DNA from: Sparassis latifolia
Taxonomy: Eukaryota; Basidiomycota; Agaricomycetes; Polyporales; Sparassidaceae
Assembly (NCBI GenBank): GCA_018466975.1
Contig: CM031559.1
Coordinates: forward strand, 992,001 to 1,056,000
Direction of reading: 5' to 3'
Length of the DNA stretch: 64,000 nucleotides
Below, piece after piece: positions 45,378-58,755 of the stretch (position 1 is its first letter; the number at the start of each line of letters is the position of its first letter). The position numbers and the translations under genes were made by a program. Below the pieces are notes generated by a model. That model did no database searches. It saw only the letters and a program-made list of their open reading frames with translations, and had not been told where the DNA came from.

Positions 45378-46072
45378 TTAGGAAAACAGATCTCTACCAG
45401 CTTTAAATCTCAGATCGATGACTGCTTCAAGGTTCTTTGATAACTTGAACTTGCGACCCGACAACATTAGGCTCGTTCCAGCCTCTACTGTGGTACTACG
45501 GAAAACAGTCGTTCCTTCGTATAAAGGCTGGGACGTAACCGGTGGGTCCACTGAGAGGTCCCGCGTGGGAAAGCTAATATTGAATGCGAGAATTGAGCTG
45601 AAGTCTTCCACTCGTTTGCGCTGCATGTTCGCTTATTCAAAGGTGCCCTGAAAGGAGTATGTACATGCTACCTGAAGTATTTTGGACACGAACGCTTCTG
45701 GCGAGCCAAGCCGCGGCCGTTCATGGGCATATCCTGGTGAGCAGATCATGATGCCGACCTCCTCCTGCTCCTCCTGAGTCCGTAGATCAAAGTTCCCACG
45801 CGAGAGATCTCAGTGGGGGATACGTCTTACTAGCCTTCGACAACATGTGGAACTCGCACTGCATTCTACAGATGCTGTAAACTGGTTCGGTGAAGCCACA
45901 GCCTCTGAAGCAGACTACTGGCGTACCTGTGCCACGCTTCATTCCTGTGGCCGAAGCAGTCTGTCGCTTCAAGATTATGCACGTCCTTATATCGTCGTTC
46001 GGACTCGGACACGATGTCGGCAACGGCGTAGGGGGCATCGAACTGTTCGAAATAATCAGCTTGACCCTCCAT
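45378..46072 (-). CDS. Unrecognised protein upstream of Utp22
   Basis: The ATG at 46072 (context CACATGG) gives MEGQADYFEQFDAPYAVADI and continues through KDVHNLEATDCFGHRNEAWH. After an unclear join come RTQEEQEEVGIMICSPGYAH and LGSPEAFVSKILQ. The last exon from about 45650 reads RVEDFSSILAFNISFPTRDL and LMLSGRKFKLSKNLEAVIDL, stopping near 45378. The pieces look coding in composition but the family is not recognised, and exon edges near 45960-45870 are unresolved. The gene lies about 100 bases from the Utp22 start in the same direction. Confidence 0.38.
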
Positions 46073-46769
46073 GTGGTGTGCAATGCTTCTATAGCGTCGT
46101 TATTCTGAACGTGATGCGAACATATGGATGATTTAGCCCACCGTCCGTGGAGGACAACGAGACGTGGGGTTTCTATCGGTGAGAGATATGAGTCGAGCCA
46201 TAATACCAGCACGACCTGCCTCGCTCCGCCACTTGGTAGTGCAGCTGCGCGCGCAATTGACCGGGAATTTGCCTCACGGACGCTCATAACCCTCGGCGTT
46301 TTGCTTGAAACGTCGGGCATGCATGCTACGTAGCTGTGGCGGACACCGCTGAGACCCAGGAAGACAAAAGATACTCTATGCAGATGTGGTTGAGCATTTT
46401 ATCCATTCTCAGAGAGCGCCTTCCCCGTGAGTACCCTTGGCGGTCGTTGATTTATAATCGCTAATACTAGGGGGTCTATCGCAGAATACAGCCGGTGATA
46501 TCGAGTTGCGGATGCTGCGCTGCACAGTATCACCGAAGGTCTGATAACGCGCGCATCAATGTACGGTCAACGTACGGCCATCGTACGGCCTGACCGAATT
46601 CAGAGAGTTAGTCGTAATGGGAAGCTTAAACCTCCCTTACGTTAAGGTGCTCGAAGTATTCGCTCGTATAAAGCGTATAGCTCGAAACCGCCATGCTTAG
46701 GAGCTTCTTCCGAGTGTCTCTCCCCGCCTTCGTCTGAAATACTATCTTCCCATTTTCGTCTCCCTTACA
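46073..46769 (+). promoter_or_regulatory. Upstream region of the RTA1-like gene with TATA box
   Basis: About 700 bases without a supported gene. A TATAAA at 46667-46672 lies 98 bases before the ATG of the RTA1-like gene, a usual place for a fungal TATA element. Near 46560-46590 the motif GTACGGTC/GTACGGCC recurs three times. Confidence 0.4.
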
Positions 46770-48243
46770 ATGAGCTCCACAGGTATAGCCTCATCGCCTC
46801 CGATGATTTGTTCATTTACTCAGGCTTATCGTTGCAGCTAACATTGGCCGATCTTCCCAGAGCAATCCATACGGATATGTTCCAACGGAATGGATATGCA
46901 TCGTGTTCATTGCACTCTTTGCCGTCTCTACTTGTGTGTACCACTCCCTGTCCAATTCATCTAGCCAATAAAATTGACCATTGGCCACAGTTATACATGT
47001 GCTACAAGCCTTACACTATCGTTTGTGGTGGCTATTCGCTACGCCCTGTCTATGCGGAGCATTGGAAATTCTTGGTTGGGTCGGCAGGTTGTGGTCTTCT
47101 CAGGACCACCTTTCGCTAACGCCGTACATTATCCAGTAAGCGTTCTATCTGGACTGTGTGATCCGACGACATCTCACTTAAGCTCAGGATGTCTTCAACA
47201 ATTATCGCGCCAACGCCTTTGATAGCGGCTAATTTCGTTATACTCGGAGAGATTATTCGTCGACTTGGGTCATGTTACAGTCGCTTGAGTGCCCGGTGGT
47301 GTAAGTACATTTTTGTGAAATCTGCTATCGAACATAACACTGATTTTATATGACTGTAGATTCACGTGTTTTCGTTAGCTGCGTATGTTGTGCACCCTCT
47401 TGTCATACTTAAATCGTGCTCATATTCTTTATCTAGGACGTCGTTGCTCTAATCGCACAGGCCGCGGGCGGCGCTACTGCTGCGATGGCTGTGGAAGACA
47501 ATAGTAACCCTGCGGATGTGAGGCCTCAAACATCCTGACTACCGATTTGCAGTATTGAATATCTTGCAGGGTGGTCATGTCATGCTGGGAGGCATTGTCT
47601 TCCAGATGGGTTCGTCTCAAACCTTGAATAAATTCTATCTGCATGGCTGATGATGCGCTTTGCTCTAGCTGCTATCACACTGTACATGATACTGGCGACA
47701 GAGTTCATCCTGCGCTTTCACTACAAGAAGCCCTTGCGGAAGGACGACTCCGCCGGAGAGCACAGCTTCGACTCTAAAACGAAGTTCATGCTTCTCGGGC
47801 TCGCGATCACGAATGTGTTCATCTATATTCGGCACGTCCACGTCTTGTCTTCACTGTCGCTTCATTCTCACGACGGTTCCCGCTTTCTAGGTCTGTGTAC
47901 AGAACAATTGTAAATATTTATCCCGCTCGATCGATAGACATGTCCTGACGAATATTTTGATAGGAATTGGTAGACGGCTGGGATGGAACGATTATACAGA
48001 CGCAGGTTTACTTCAGTGCGTTCTACCTTGCCACTCATCCTTGACTCGCAACTCAAATATTGTCATGTTTCAACAGACGTCTTTGACGCCGCCATGATCA
48101 CTGTTGCCATGTATGTGCTCAATGCCATGCATCCGGGACGCCTCCTGGGTCCCGCGGAGACGTGGAAGGCTGCCATTGCGCCGACGAAGGAGATCAAGAT
48201 TCCCCGGCCAGAGTCGACGGATTCCCAACTCCTGCTAGTGTAA
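46770..48243 (+). CDS. RTA1-like 7TM membrane protein (lipid-translocating exporter family)
   Basis: The ATG at 46770 gives MSST, then an intron, then NIGRSSQSNPYGYVPTEWIC, with the NPYGY(V)P start typical of the family. Helices follow: IVFIALFAVST; GGIGEIIGWSGRLWSSQDHL (containing the family-typical GY/GEIIGW-like turn); TTIIAPTPLIAANFVILGEI; FVSCDVVALIAQAAGGATAA; GGHVMLGGIVFQM; ITLYMILATEFILRFHYKKP; FMLLGLAITNVFIYIR; and TVAMYVLNAMHPGRLL. The stop is at 48243. The RTA1 family includes Rta1, Rsb1 and Pug1, linked to lipid export and azole or sphingoid base resistance in yeast; the substrate here is unknown. About seven introns are needed. Small exons between 47250 and 47460 are the least certain. 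Confidence 0.85.
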
Positions 48244-48530
48244 TAGTACATTCACTATCCGGTTGTAATTGTCATGGGGTCCAGACGTGTCCACCGTTTT
48301 GTTGCCGGCACGTAGCCTCAGACTAGATCATAACTCGGAGACGGGTCACTTGGACACTGCGCCGCCGTCGTATTATACCCTCGGTAGTACAAACGTATTG
48401 AATTTGATGATCCATCATACTACGGTTTCCCATAAGTTAGGCTGCGACGACGATGGAGCCAAATTCGGTATAAGCGAGCCTCGATCACCGGATTGGGCAC
48501 GCCCAAGTATCAGGATAAGCTGGAGAGGAG
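48244..48530. other. Short gap between convergent RTA1-like and E2 genes
   Basis: 287 bases, nothing recognised. Confidence 0.4.
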
Positions 48531-49637
<1,107 letters not shown>

Positions 49638-49892
49638 GGGGTGCGGCGACTGAAGCTGGCAGGTCGGCGGATGCAGCGGACTGTGGCGAAGGATTGGTAT
49701 AAGGCATGTCCACGTTTGGCCAGATGGTGTTAAGAGACTGCTTACGTAACACGCATCTGGGCTGACTCGGCCATAAGACTCGAATGATCTCCTTCTCTTC
49801 GTCTCTCCCTAAGTCTCTCCAGAACACTCTGCGACACTGCGACTTCAAAACCTACAATGATCCCCCGAATATCGCAGAAGGACTAATTCTCA
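49638..49892. promoter_or_regulatory. Bidirectional promoter region E2 / GTPBP-like
   Basis: The two starts are 255 bases apart, head to head, with no gene between. Confidence 0.45.
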
Positions 49893-51430
49893 ATGTTCGG
49901 AGAGCCAGTATCTGACAGTCTCCGCGCACGCAGCCCGTGGGATCCCTTTCTCCCTACCCCGCCCACCGACTCGCCCCCCGAAGCGATCAAATGCCTCCGG
50001 AATGGTATCCCCAAGTTGGTTCCAGAGGTGGAGGAGGTACGTATATACATATCTGAGGCACCTATTATTCTCACCCTTCGCAGGGAAATATCGAGTACAA
50101 GCTCAAGCTGACCAACATATCTGCCGCCCGCTTCGCCCGCCTGGTCACCCAGCTCAAGTGGCGTCTACTCGAGGGTGGAGGCCAAGCCTATTACGAACTC
50201 GGTGTCGCCGATTCTGGCGCGCTCATCGGCCTCTCGCGCGCCGACCTGGAAGAGTCCCTCGAAACACTCGAGATGATGGCGGGCGAAATCGGAGCCTCCG
50301 TCATCGTCGTGAAAGAGATTGAGGTCCCACCGATAATGGTTGCGCTAGCCGACGAAAGCACAGGGTATCTCGACCCCGCTACGGGCGACTGGACTGGGAA
50401 GATGCGCAAGAAAGTCGCTGTCCTTACAGACGAGGACATGACCAGCACCACGGAGGCCGACACGGAGCTCTCCACCACGGACGTGACTGACTCGGATGAG
50501 CCTCCTTCCCTCTCGAATCCCAGCACCCCGGCGGACCCTGCGTACGCTGCGCCCGTTCCATGCTATACCAGCATATATTCCCAGTGCCGGTCTGTGTCTA
50601 ATCCTGACCGCCCGACGGCGCAGTCCTCCCCTTCTATCGCACCCATAGACGACGATCTGGCATTGTTTTCTATGGAGCCGGAGCCCGCGTTCAGCGTTGA
50701 CGCTGACGACGATGTCTCGGACTCGGACGTGGGTCCTTCCCCGTTCTTGGTGGACCTAGAGATTGCGTCGGTCTACAAGCCGCGACCCGTGCGTGTGCGC
50801 ACGCATACTTCTGTGGTTAGTGTGTCATCGCCGCTTCACGCTTCTGCGTACAGCAGCCACGGGAAGCGTCACAAATTCAAGGAGAAGGAGAAGAAGCACC
50901 AACCCTGGCGTTCACAACCTCCTCAAAGCGACGGCGCTCTTTGTGGGAATGTCGTGAGGGAGGAGATACCGAATACACCGGAGTCGAAAGCGGCGAAGCG
51001 GCGTCTAATGCGTGACCGTAGAAGAGAGGAGAGGAAAGCGCTCGTCGGGGAATCGGAGGTGGACAATGAGTTTATGCAGGTCGTCGCCATCAAGGAGACG
51101 GTATCTGTCGCTTTGCAGAGCGAGGTTCTCGAGGACGGAGACCTGACCATAGCAGCAACAGAAGCCGTTATATCTGTAGCGGCTATTGGGAAAGAGGACG
51201 ACAAGGATACCGCAGAGCTGGTCTCGGGGTTGGATGCGCTTCACGTCGCAGTCCAGACTTCCACCGCTATTGTGGACCATGTTGCGAAAGCTGGAGATGG
51301 TGAGGAGGTGCCCGAAGAGAAAGAGCTGGAGCCGCGGTTGATCGTCGAGGCACTGGTCGTGCGTAAGTCGTCGATCGAGGAGGCATTTCTTGACTTTGGC
51401 GGATTTTCTCTCGTGGCAAATACCCTGTAG
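49893..51430 (+). CDS. GTPBP1/2 N-terminal-domain protein without a GTPase domain
   Basis: Exons 49893-50036 and 50084-51430 give 496 residues from the ATG at 49893 (MFGEPVSDSLRARSPWDPFL). Residues of about 45-140 match the N-terminal domain of the GTPBP1/GTPBP2 translational GTPases: NIEYKLKLTNISAARFARLV, TQLKWRLLEGGGQAYYELGV, GLSRADLEESLETLEMMAGE and ASVIVVKEIEV. After this, where the GTPase G1 motif (GNVDSGKS in the family) should follow, the sequence becomes Ser/Pro/Asp-rich and ends with a Glu/Ala/Val-rich part containing KAAKRRLMRDRRREERKALV. No P-loop is present anywhere in the frame, and the stop at 51430 is clean. The domain therefore stands alone, a feature that may be common in fungi. 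Confidence 0.75.
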
Positions 51431-52018
51431 TGAAACTGTAGTACTAGTGTTCATAGTGCTCGCGAAATTATTGTACCCTGTAGGTGAAGCTGTAGTATAG
51501 TGCTCGTGAAATTATTATTCGTATTTGCTTGCAATTATGTGCGATCAAATATCGAGGTACTACTACTAGCTATCACGGGAGATTAATATTGCGTACGAGA
51601 AGTCGGTGAGACTTCCTTCAGGCACCGGCGAGAGTCACGTGTTAATATTCGATCGCTGTGAGGCACAGCAACTCTCACCCACTCGTCCTCCTCCCTCTCT
51701 CCGTTCCACCTCGTCGTCTCCCGCGCCCGTCAGTGCTCTCCACATCGTCCTGCTGCTAACCTTCTTCCTGTAAAAAAGCTTTCCCCTGCTCGATACCGCT
51801 GCTTGCCTCTGACCTGTACACTTATCTCCCACTGGCGCCCTGGGGACCTAGCGGGCTGACGGCAAGACTTCTGGATTCTTACCTATCGTCTGAACTATAA
51901 TCGTGCTTTCCATTGCTTTCGTCAGCAATTTCTTGCTCCTTGTATTCCATATCTTTCCCCGTCCTGCTGCACTTTCCTACACCCTACGACGTCCCGACGA
52001 ACACCCTTGTATTATGAA
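51431..52018. promoter_or_regulatory. Upstream region of the OPT transporter
   Basis: 588 bases without a gene. A CACGTG lies at 51636-51641. A pyrimidine-rich tract (about 51660-51730 and again 51900-52000) precedes the ATG, as is common for strongly expressed fungal promoters. Confidence 0.4.
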
Positions 52019-55000
52019 ATGTCCGCGGAGGTCGACGACGTAGAAGAGGAACTGCGTTACTGCACGTCCTCCATCCAGATCGATTTTGACGGCGAGAAAT
52101 CCATCCGTGAGCTTTCCTCCCATCACCCAGCGTGCGATCCTCCTCACCCTCCATCAGGAAGCGTCATCACGTATGATTCCGAGCACTCCATTCCATCTCG
52201 CCCATCCTCAGTGATCCACGAGTATTTTGATCCCAACTATGATACTACCGCTACGTGGATAGGCTCGTATTCGCGTTTTTTTACTCTGCGGCGATCCTGA
52301 AACTCGTTCCCCTCAGAGGACGATTCCCCCTACCCCGAGGTCCGCTCAGCAGTCGCTAACTTCGATGACCCGAACATGCCTGTTGCGACGCTCCGATCAT
52401 GGTTGTTCGGGATAATGTGGGCGATTCTCCTCCCAGGTATCAACCAGTTCTACTACTTTCGATATCCCTCCTTGACCGTCACCGGGGTGAGCCCAATTCG
52501 CTACATCTTTCCCCCACTTCACGGATCGTCCTCAAGTAGTTTCGCTTAGATTGTCGCGCAACTGTTGACGTTTCCCCTCGGCCGGTTGTGGGCGCGTTTT
52601 GTACCACGGATAAAGGTGTTTGGGTTATCCCTCAATCCCGGGCCGTTCAATATCAAGGAGCATGTGAGTATTGTTGCTCCATTGCAGCTATATAGCTGGA
52701 TGTCGACTTGTCTAGGTTTTGGTCACTATCATGGCAGGTGTTGCGGCCCAAACCGCGTATGCTGTGCGTACATTCGGCGGAATTTATTTCTGGCCTCTGA
52801 ATGACGCATTCGGTTGTAGACCGACGTCGTTGCTGTTCAGAGAGTCTGGTATCACCAACGTCCGAACTTCATCTGTAAGTCTATGCATTTTTTTGGTCGA
52901 GTGCTAAAGATAGATGTTGAACTCGTTGGGAACTGAGATCAATGGATGTTGGTAATATCAACGCAGGTGATTTTTCCACCTTGCTAAGGTCCGGGCCAAC
53001 TTTCTTATCTCGTTTGTTGTCAGCTTATTGGTTTCTCTGTCGGAGGCCTAGCACGCCGAATGGTACGTTTTAGAGTGTACTACCAGCGACTGCTAATTCT
53101 CACCGCGTAATGGTAGCTCGTCGAACCGCCATCAATGAGTGTGTCCTATATCGTTCAGCGTACGCTCTCCAACTAAGATGAGCTAGTCTGGCCAAATACT
53201 CTGGTCTCTTGCGCGCTATTCAACACTCTGCATTCCCAATCTTACGCCGGTATTGGTGGACGTGATGGGATCAGTCGGGAGCGCTTCTTCGCGTACGCGT
53301 TCATCACCGCCATGCTGTGGTGTAAGTGGCCGCTTCGTTGACTGGTGTCTGGTGCTTATATCGGCGGGTTTTCAGACCTCTTTCCTGGATATTTGTTCCA
53401 AGCATTGAGGTGATTATTCTAACGTACCCACGGTTACTCGTTTCTCACTACAATTTCGAAGTACATTTACCTGGGTAAGTCGAATAAAATATCAGATGAG
53501 ACCTAAGCGTCATAACAAGGCTGCAGGGATGCTGGATTGCCCCCAACAACCGCGTGAGTACTTGCTCCGGGTTGTGCACGGAACTTTACTGAGTAGAGTG
53601 CTCCCAGACTGTCAACACGCTATTTGGGTAAGGAAGACCGAGAATGTTGTATGTTGTAGGCAATTGACTTCGTGACAGATATCACAGCGGCCTTGGATTC
53701 TCTCTCCTTACATTCGACTGGAATCAAATTTCTTTCATCGGTAGCCCACTTGCGACACCTTGTAGGTTTCCCATGGCTTTGTCCGTTTAATCTTGATCCA
53801 ACGCATATCCTTCAAAGGGTGGGCAGAGGCGAATATTATTGCTGGATTTCTATTTTTCTACTGTACGTGTGGTCTTTCACTTGATTGTTCCTTCGATCTG
53901 AATTGCGACTAAAGGGTTTTTGGCACCCATCCTATATGTGCGTGTCTGCCTTTCTGCATACTATTAGGGAATGTCCTCATCCCAAGGCAGTTTTGCAATG
54001 TTTGGTACAGCCAGTATATGCCGTGCGTTAATTACCATGCGACCTGAACATCTCCTGACCATGCGGACAGAATATCGTCTCTATCGCCATACGACAATCA
54101 AGGTAGGATATTTTTTTCTTTACTATCTCGTCCATACTGTCACGTCACCGCTATTAGGCAACACGTACAATCTCACTCGAGTACTCAACGCCGACTCCAC
54201 GTTCAACGTGACCAGCTATGGATCGTACAGCCCGCTGTACCTCCCGTGAGTACATCCTGTTCATTCGATTGCGATATTTGATGCTAGTGAGTTCACAGGA
54301 TGAACTACGCGATCGCTTACGGGTTGTCGTTCGCGTCTATCACTGCGCTGATTGTGCATTCCGTCTTGTATTTCGGACGGCCCATCGCAGCCCAGCTACG
54401 ACGTCGGGCGTCAGATCAGACGGATATCCATCAACGGTTGATGTCTGTATACAGCAAAGGTGCGCTTAGCCATGGGTCTGCCTGGTGTGCTGACTGATGC
54501 CTGGCCTGCACTTTCGTAGTGCCGGAGTGGTGGTGCGTGTTCTCGTCCTTCTGGTTGTTGTTCTCACCCTTGAGCGTGACTAGGTATGCATGTATACTGC
54601 GTAAGTGATGGACGGTCAGTTCATACGAGGAGGATACCTGATGTATATTCTCCAGTGGTCACATTTCTGTTCGGCTGCCTGTGCATCAAACTTTGGCCAA
54701 CTGAGATGACTATCTGGGCGTTTGTCATCGCACTGCTGATCGCTCTGGTATGCCTACCAAATTCTAAATGAGTTGTTGTTCATCTGGATCCAGGTATATA
54801 TTGTTCCAATAGGTAAGTATTTGCAGAATTTTTTACTCGGATTGACTGATTCGCTTGCTTAATACAACAGGGATGATTCAAGCCGTGACGAACCAGCAGC
54901 TAGGAATAAAGTAAGTTGACTGTCGGGATGCACACCAGTAGCAGTAACATTTTACCCCTCAGTGTCATTTCGGAGCTTATCATCGGCTACATGCTTCCTG

Positions 55001-56588
55001 GACGACCTATCGCACTTATGATGTGCGTCGCCGGATTTTATCTCTGGTATTTCGTAGTAATTGACTGGACGATAGGTTCAAGGTTAATTCCTTTTCAAGC
55101 CAATCTTGAGCACAGCTAATATTTGAGTTGTGTTCAAGACATGGGCCTATATCACGATGGCGCAGGGTGGGCGGAAAACGAGTGAATCTCAGCGTCGATT
55201 TGTTAACATTTTCTACAGCAATGATCTTCACCGCTGATATGAAACTTGGCCACTACATGAAGATACCCCCACGATCCATGTTCTGGGCTCAGGTCTTCAA
55301 TTTCACCCGCCACTAAGGCTGCATCTTTCTGACCAGTCACGTAGGTCGTCGCCACGATTGTCGCGGGAACTGTGCAACTGGGAGTCCAATCATGGTAGGC
55401 TTCTACTTCTCGCATTTGGCTCCGCTTATCATTTTTGTGTCAGGATGTTTACGAATATACCGTGACCGAATTTACATACCTCATGAAGTACGAAGTACTG
55501 ACTCCGCTTTAGGGATTTATGTTTACAAGCGCAGCACGAGATGTGAGCCGTCCTTTGTGCTCCCTGTCAACACCTCGCTGACTTGTCCAGGACGGGATTT
55601 ACATGTCCAAACACCGAGGTTCGCCGCGTCCTCCTCTGCACATACTGTTCTGACAAGCACTCTGCAGGTTTTCGGTACCGCTTCTGTAGTTGTAAGCATT
55701 CTCCAGTTAGGACGTGCCTTATGATAGTGACGCAGCACAGTGGGGAGTGATCGGCCCGTCTCGACAATTTTCTCGAGGTCGATTATATCAGTGAGTACCA
55801 TGCATCGCTCCATGTCCAATCCGTATTGACGATGCACTGTACAGTCGTGCGTATATTGTTCGTTAATGCTTGCCTCAGCTTACGGGAATGTGCAGCGTTA
55901 TTGTATTTCTTCATCGTTGGCGCTGCTTGTCCCCTCATTGTGTGGGGATTCAGTTTCAAATACCCCAATTCCTTCCTAAATTATGTCAAGTAAGTGATGA
56001 ATACCTGTATGTTTCTGACGCAGTATCCTGATTGTACTTGGTAGCTTCCCGTGAGTTTCTGCGGAGGAAGGGACTTCCGGGTGATTGACCGACTTCGCAG
56101 CCTTATTTTTGCAGGTCTCGGTGTGGCACCCCCGGCGACTGCTGTCAATTACGTTCCGTGGGCCATCATTGGGTTCATCTTCCAGTACGTTGTTAGAAGA
56201 AGATACTTTCCCTTTTGGGCAAAGTACAACTGTGAGTGTCGCGCGTCTTGCCGTGCCGTCAATATCCTCACGTTCTGTGCATCAGATGTACTGTCTGCAG
56301 CACTCGATGCAGGAACAACCGTGTCGACGGTTCTTGTGTTCTTCTGGCGCGCACATACTATCTCCGAGCAGCGGAAACACACTAATGCGCTGTCACAGCT
56401 TACAATATCCTGATAACGGGAATATCGGACTGACCACCATCCAGCAGTGGTGGGGAAACACCGTTTTCAAGAACACTGCAGACTGGAACAGTTCAGCGCT
56501 CAGACCGCTGCTGGGCGACGAAAGGTTCGGGTGCGTGCTCTGTACCGCCCACCTTGGGGCGCAGCTGATGTGCATTTTACAGACTTGA
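52019..56588 (+). CDS. OPT-family oligopeptide transporter
   Basis: The ATG at 52019 gives [20 protein letters not shown], an acidic cytosolic start. The OPT core is then read through about twenty short exons: [271 protein letters not shown] and [12 protein letters not shown]. These cover the NPG motif, the KIPPR motif and the last helices. OPT proteins import small peptides or metal-chelate conjugates by proton symport; the substrate is not predictable. The frame ends at 56588. No missing block was found. Confidence 0.9.
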
Positions 56589-57197
56589 GGAGTGGTAGAT
56601 AGATCTGTTGTATCGTTACAATGTTGTATGTATAAGTTAGGGTAGACCGGTGTTGATTCTAAGCTTTTGGGTTGAAGCACGCGATCAGATATTGGAGTCT
56701 CTCAAATGGGAATGGGAGAGGGAGTGGAGGGGGCCGCCCTTGTCGGTCATTGTGCTCCCACTAAGGGGTGCAGCTCATTGGCCGTCGGCCTGGTGCCGTG
56801 CCGATTTGCCTGCCAGTCATCTGCTACTCTGTAGCGCGGCAGCATGGAACCTCGCCCTTACCTGCGCTGAAGAGGTGTTGTCGAGGGTCCTCGCGATAGC
56901 CACCACAAGCCCTCTCTCACTTGACGGTGTTGAATACGATGGAGAGCGCGAGGCATTGTTGAAGGATGGTGCCGCTGACGGAGGGGGGTTGGCAGCATCC
57001 GATTCTGGAAGGTCCTATGCGTCTTGTTCTCCAGTCTCCCGAGTCTCCCAAGTCTCCGGTAGACTTGCGAGATCGACCATTTCACGTACTTCCTCCACGC
57101 AATTGAAGGTGTATAAACACGGACGGGTCATTTTCAGCGGTAGGTTCACCTCAGGCAGCACAGTAATATTGCGGTCAGCTCCGAACTGTATACGGCA
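56589..57197. other. Gap between convergent OPT and Yif1 genes
   Basis: About 600 bases. The plus-strand frame 56650-57462 overlaps the Yif1 3' exon antisense and has no family features, so it is taken as a shadow. No further gene is supported. Confidence 0.4.
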
Positions 57198-58568
57198 TCA
57201 CACCCGTACTAGTATTCCCATGTATAGGACCTGCGAGACGGCGACGAGAAAGAGGAATGTGATGCGCCTTGATCGCTGTGACGGGTTATTGACCGGCGCA
57301 GCAGTTGCAGATGCATCTGGAAGTACCATTGACCGAAGTGAACGCAGCTGGAAGCATCAGCGCGATGATGGTAAGGCGAGAGGTGAAGTGGTGAGTCTGC
57401 GTAAGGTTATTGGCAGACATTACTCACAAGGAAGAATGCCGTCGCGAGGAAGGTGTAAATGAATACCGCGGTATATAGAGTCAATCCGAAGTTTAAGAGA
57501 CTTGCGATCAAGGTGACAATGACGCTGGAGAGGAAAGCCCACCGTCAGAGGGGTCTCTGAGTTATATCCTGGCAAATACTCGCACCCTACAAACTTATAG
57601 CCGCCGTAGGACATGAGATCAAGCAACTGATCGGATAGACCACCCTGCAGACGAAGAAGTCTGTTCAGAATCGATGTAACATTTAGCACATCATTGGGCT
57701 AACCTGTATATTTAAAAAGTAGCAGCCTAGCTTCATGAATATGAAGTCAAGAAGTACGACCGCTATAGCTTTCGACGCAGTGATACCAAGAATCTCTGGA
57801 TGAAAGCGCGAGTTCAAGCCCGAATGCAGCGCAGCGAGGAGGATGTAAGTCACAAGGGCCATGACTGACGGCCGGTGAGTTTCAGCGCGTGCGAGCGTGA
57901 GCAAGACACCTGAACATACGAGGGATGTATAGGTCGGGCGAATTGATATCATCTCGGGGAGGTTGCCAATCTGACTGGCCGTTTTCTGTTCGACGCACGC
58001 GACGCGACCACGGCTTGTGCCTCCAGGGAAAGAGCAGAAGCTGCAATTTCTTTATGACGTACGAATTAGAGACATTGAAATGGTGCTTTAGCACGGTGAT
58101 TGGAATGAGTCCTCCCAGCTGTCAAAAGTAGAGGTAAGCACGTTGGAGTATGCGGGAACGGTGAGACCTGGTCACATTTCTCTGAACGTAGTCCTGACCA
58201 GCAGCGACAGCGTTCTGACCTAGTTGCATTCCAAATTGAGCTGTAGCATCATTCAAACCCCATGCTGAGAAATCGACTGGGACACTCATGTGAGGGTGTG
58301 GTTGGCCGTGAACAGACTGGTGCCGAGGGGGTGAGCTCATGGGCTGGTAGTGAGGCGTGGAGGCAACATAGCCTGACGGGGAGCGACCGCTAGGACCCGA
58401 CGGCGGCATCGGCTGAGCATACTGCTGTTGTACCGGAGGCGAGCTGGTGTAGCGTTGGTAGCCCTGGGGCGAGGCAGGTGTAGATGGCGGCTCGGGAATG
58501 TAGGCGGGGTGCGTTGGAACTGGATGCTGCAACGGGGGAGGGCTTCTACTGTTAGAGTAGTAAGACAT
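57198..58568 (-). CDS. YIF1: Yif1, ER-Golgi membrane trafficking protein
   Basis: The ATG at 58568 gives MSYYSNSRSPPPLQHPVPTH, a Pro/Ser/Gln-rich cytosolic part. Then follow WGLNDATAQFGMQLGQNAVA, AGQDYVQRN, an intron, VLKHHFNVSNSYVIKKLQLL, LFPWRHKPWSRR, WQPPRDDINSPDLYIP, an intron, SVMALVTYILLAALHSGLNS, ILGITASKAIAVVLLDFIFM, GCYFLNIQ, SDQLLDLMSYGGYKFVG, ASLLNFGLTLYTAVFIYTFL, ATAFFLV, and the last exon SQRSRRITFLFLVAVSQVLY with MGILVRV and a stop at 57198. All parts of the Yif1 family, including about five membrane segments, are present. Yif1 pairs with Yip1 and binds Ypt/Rab GTPases on Golgi membranes and COPII vesicles. The frame in the exon before the last (57420-57290) is the least certain. 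Confidence 0.92.
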
Positions 58569-58755
58569 GTGGGTGGGGCAGAAATGTGGGCAACGACGAG
58601 GAGGTGATGGAGGCCGACGAGGAGGATGTGGAGGACGTGTCGGACGGCGTGCACGACGTGTCGGACACGTGACACAACAGGGCCAAACAGCGAGAGAGTG
58701 GCTAAAAACTATGCGCTGGCGGGGAGCTGGCATGTCCTTAGTGTCGAGCGTGGTC
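58569..58755. promoter_or_regulatory. Bidirectional promoter region Yif1 / C9-methyltransferase
   Basis: Two starts 187 bases apart, head to head. The stretch is purine-rich on the plus strand with GAGGA/GACG runs (58593-58670). Confidence 0.5.

Noticed and set aside
46553..46590. Triple GTACGG motif upstream of the RTA1-like gene as a regulatory array
   Set aside because: The spacing is irregular and the motif short; no known factor site could be assigned, so it is only mentioned.
56650..57462. 270-codon plus-strand frame between OPT and Yif1
   Set aside because: It lies antisense to the conserved last Yif1 exon and has no family features or codon-like pattern.
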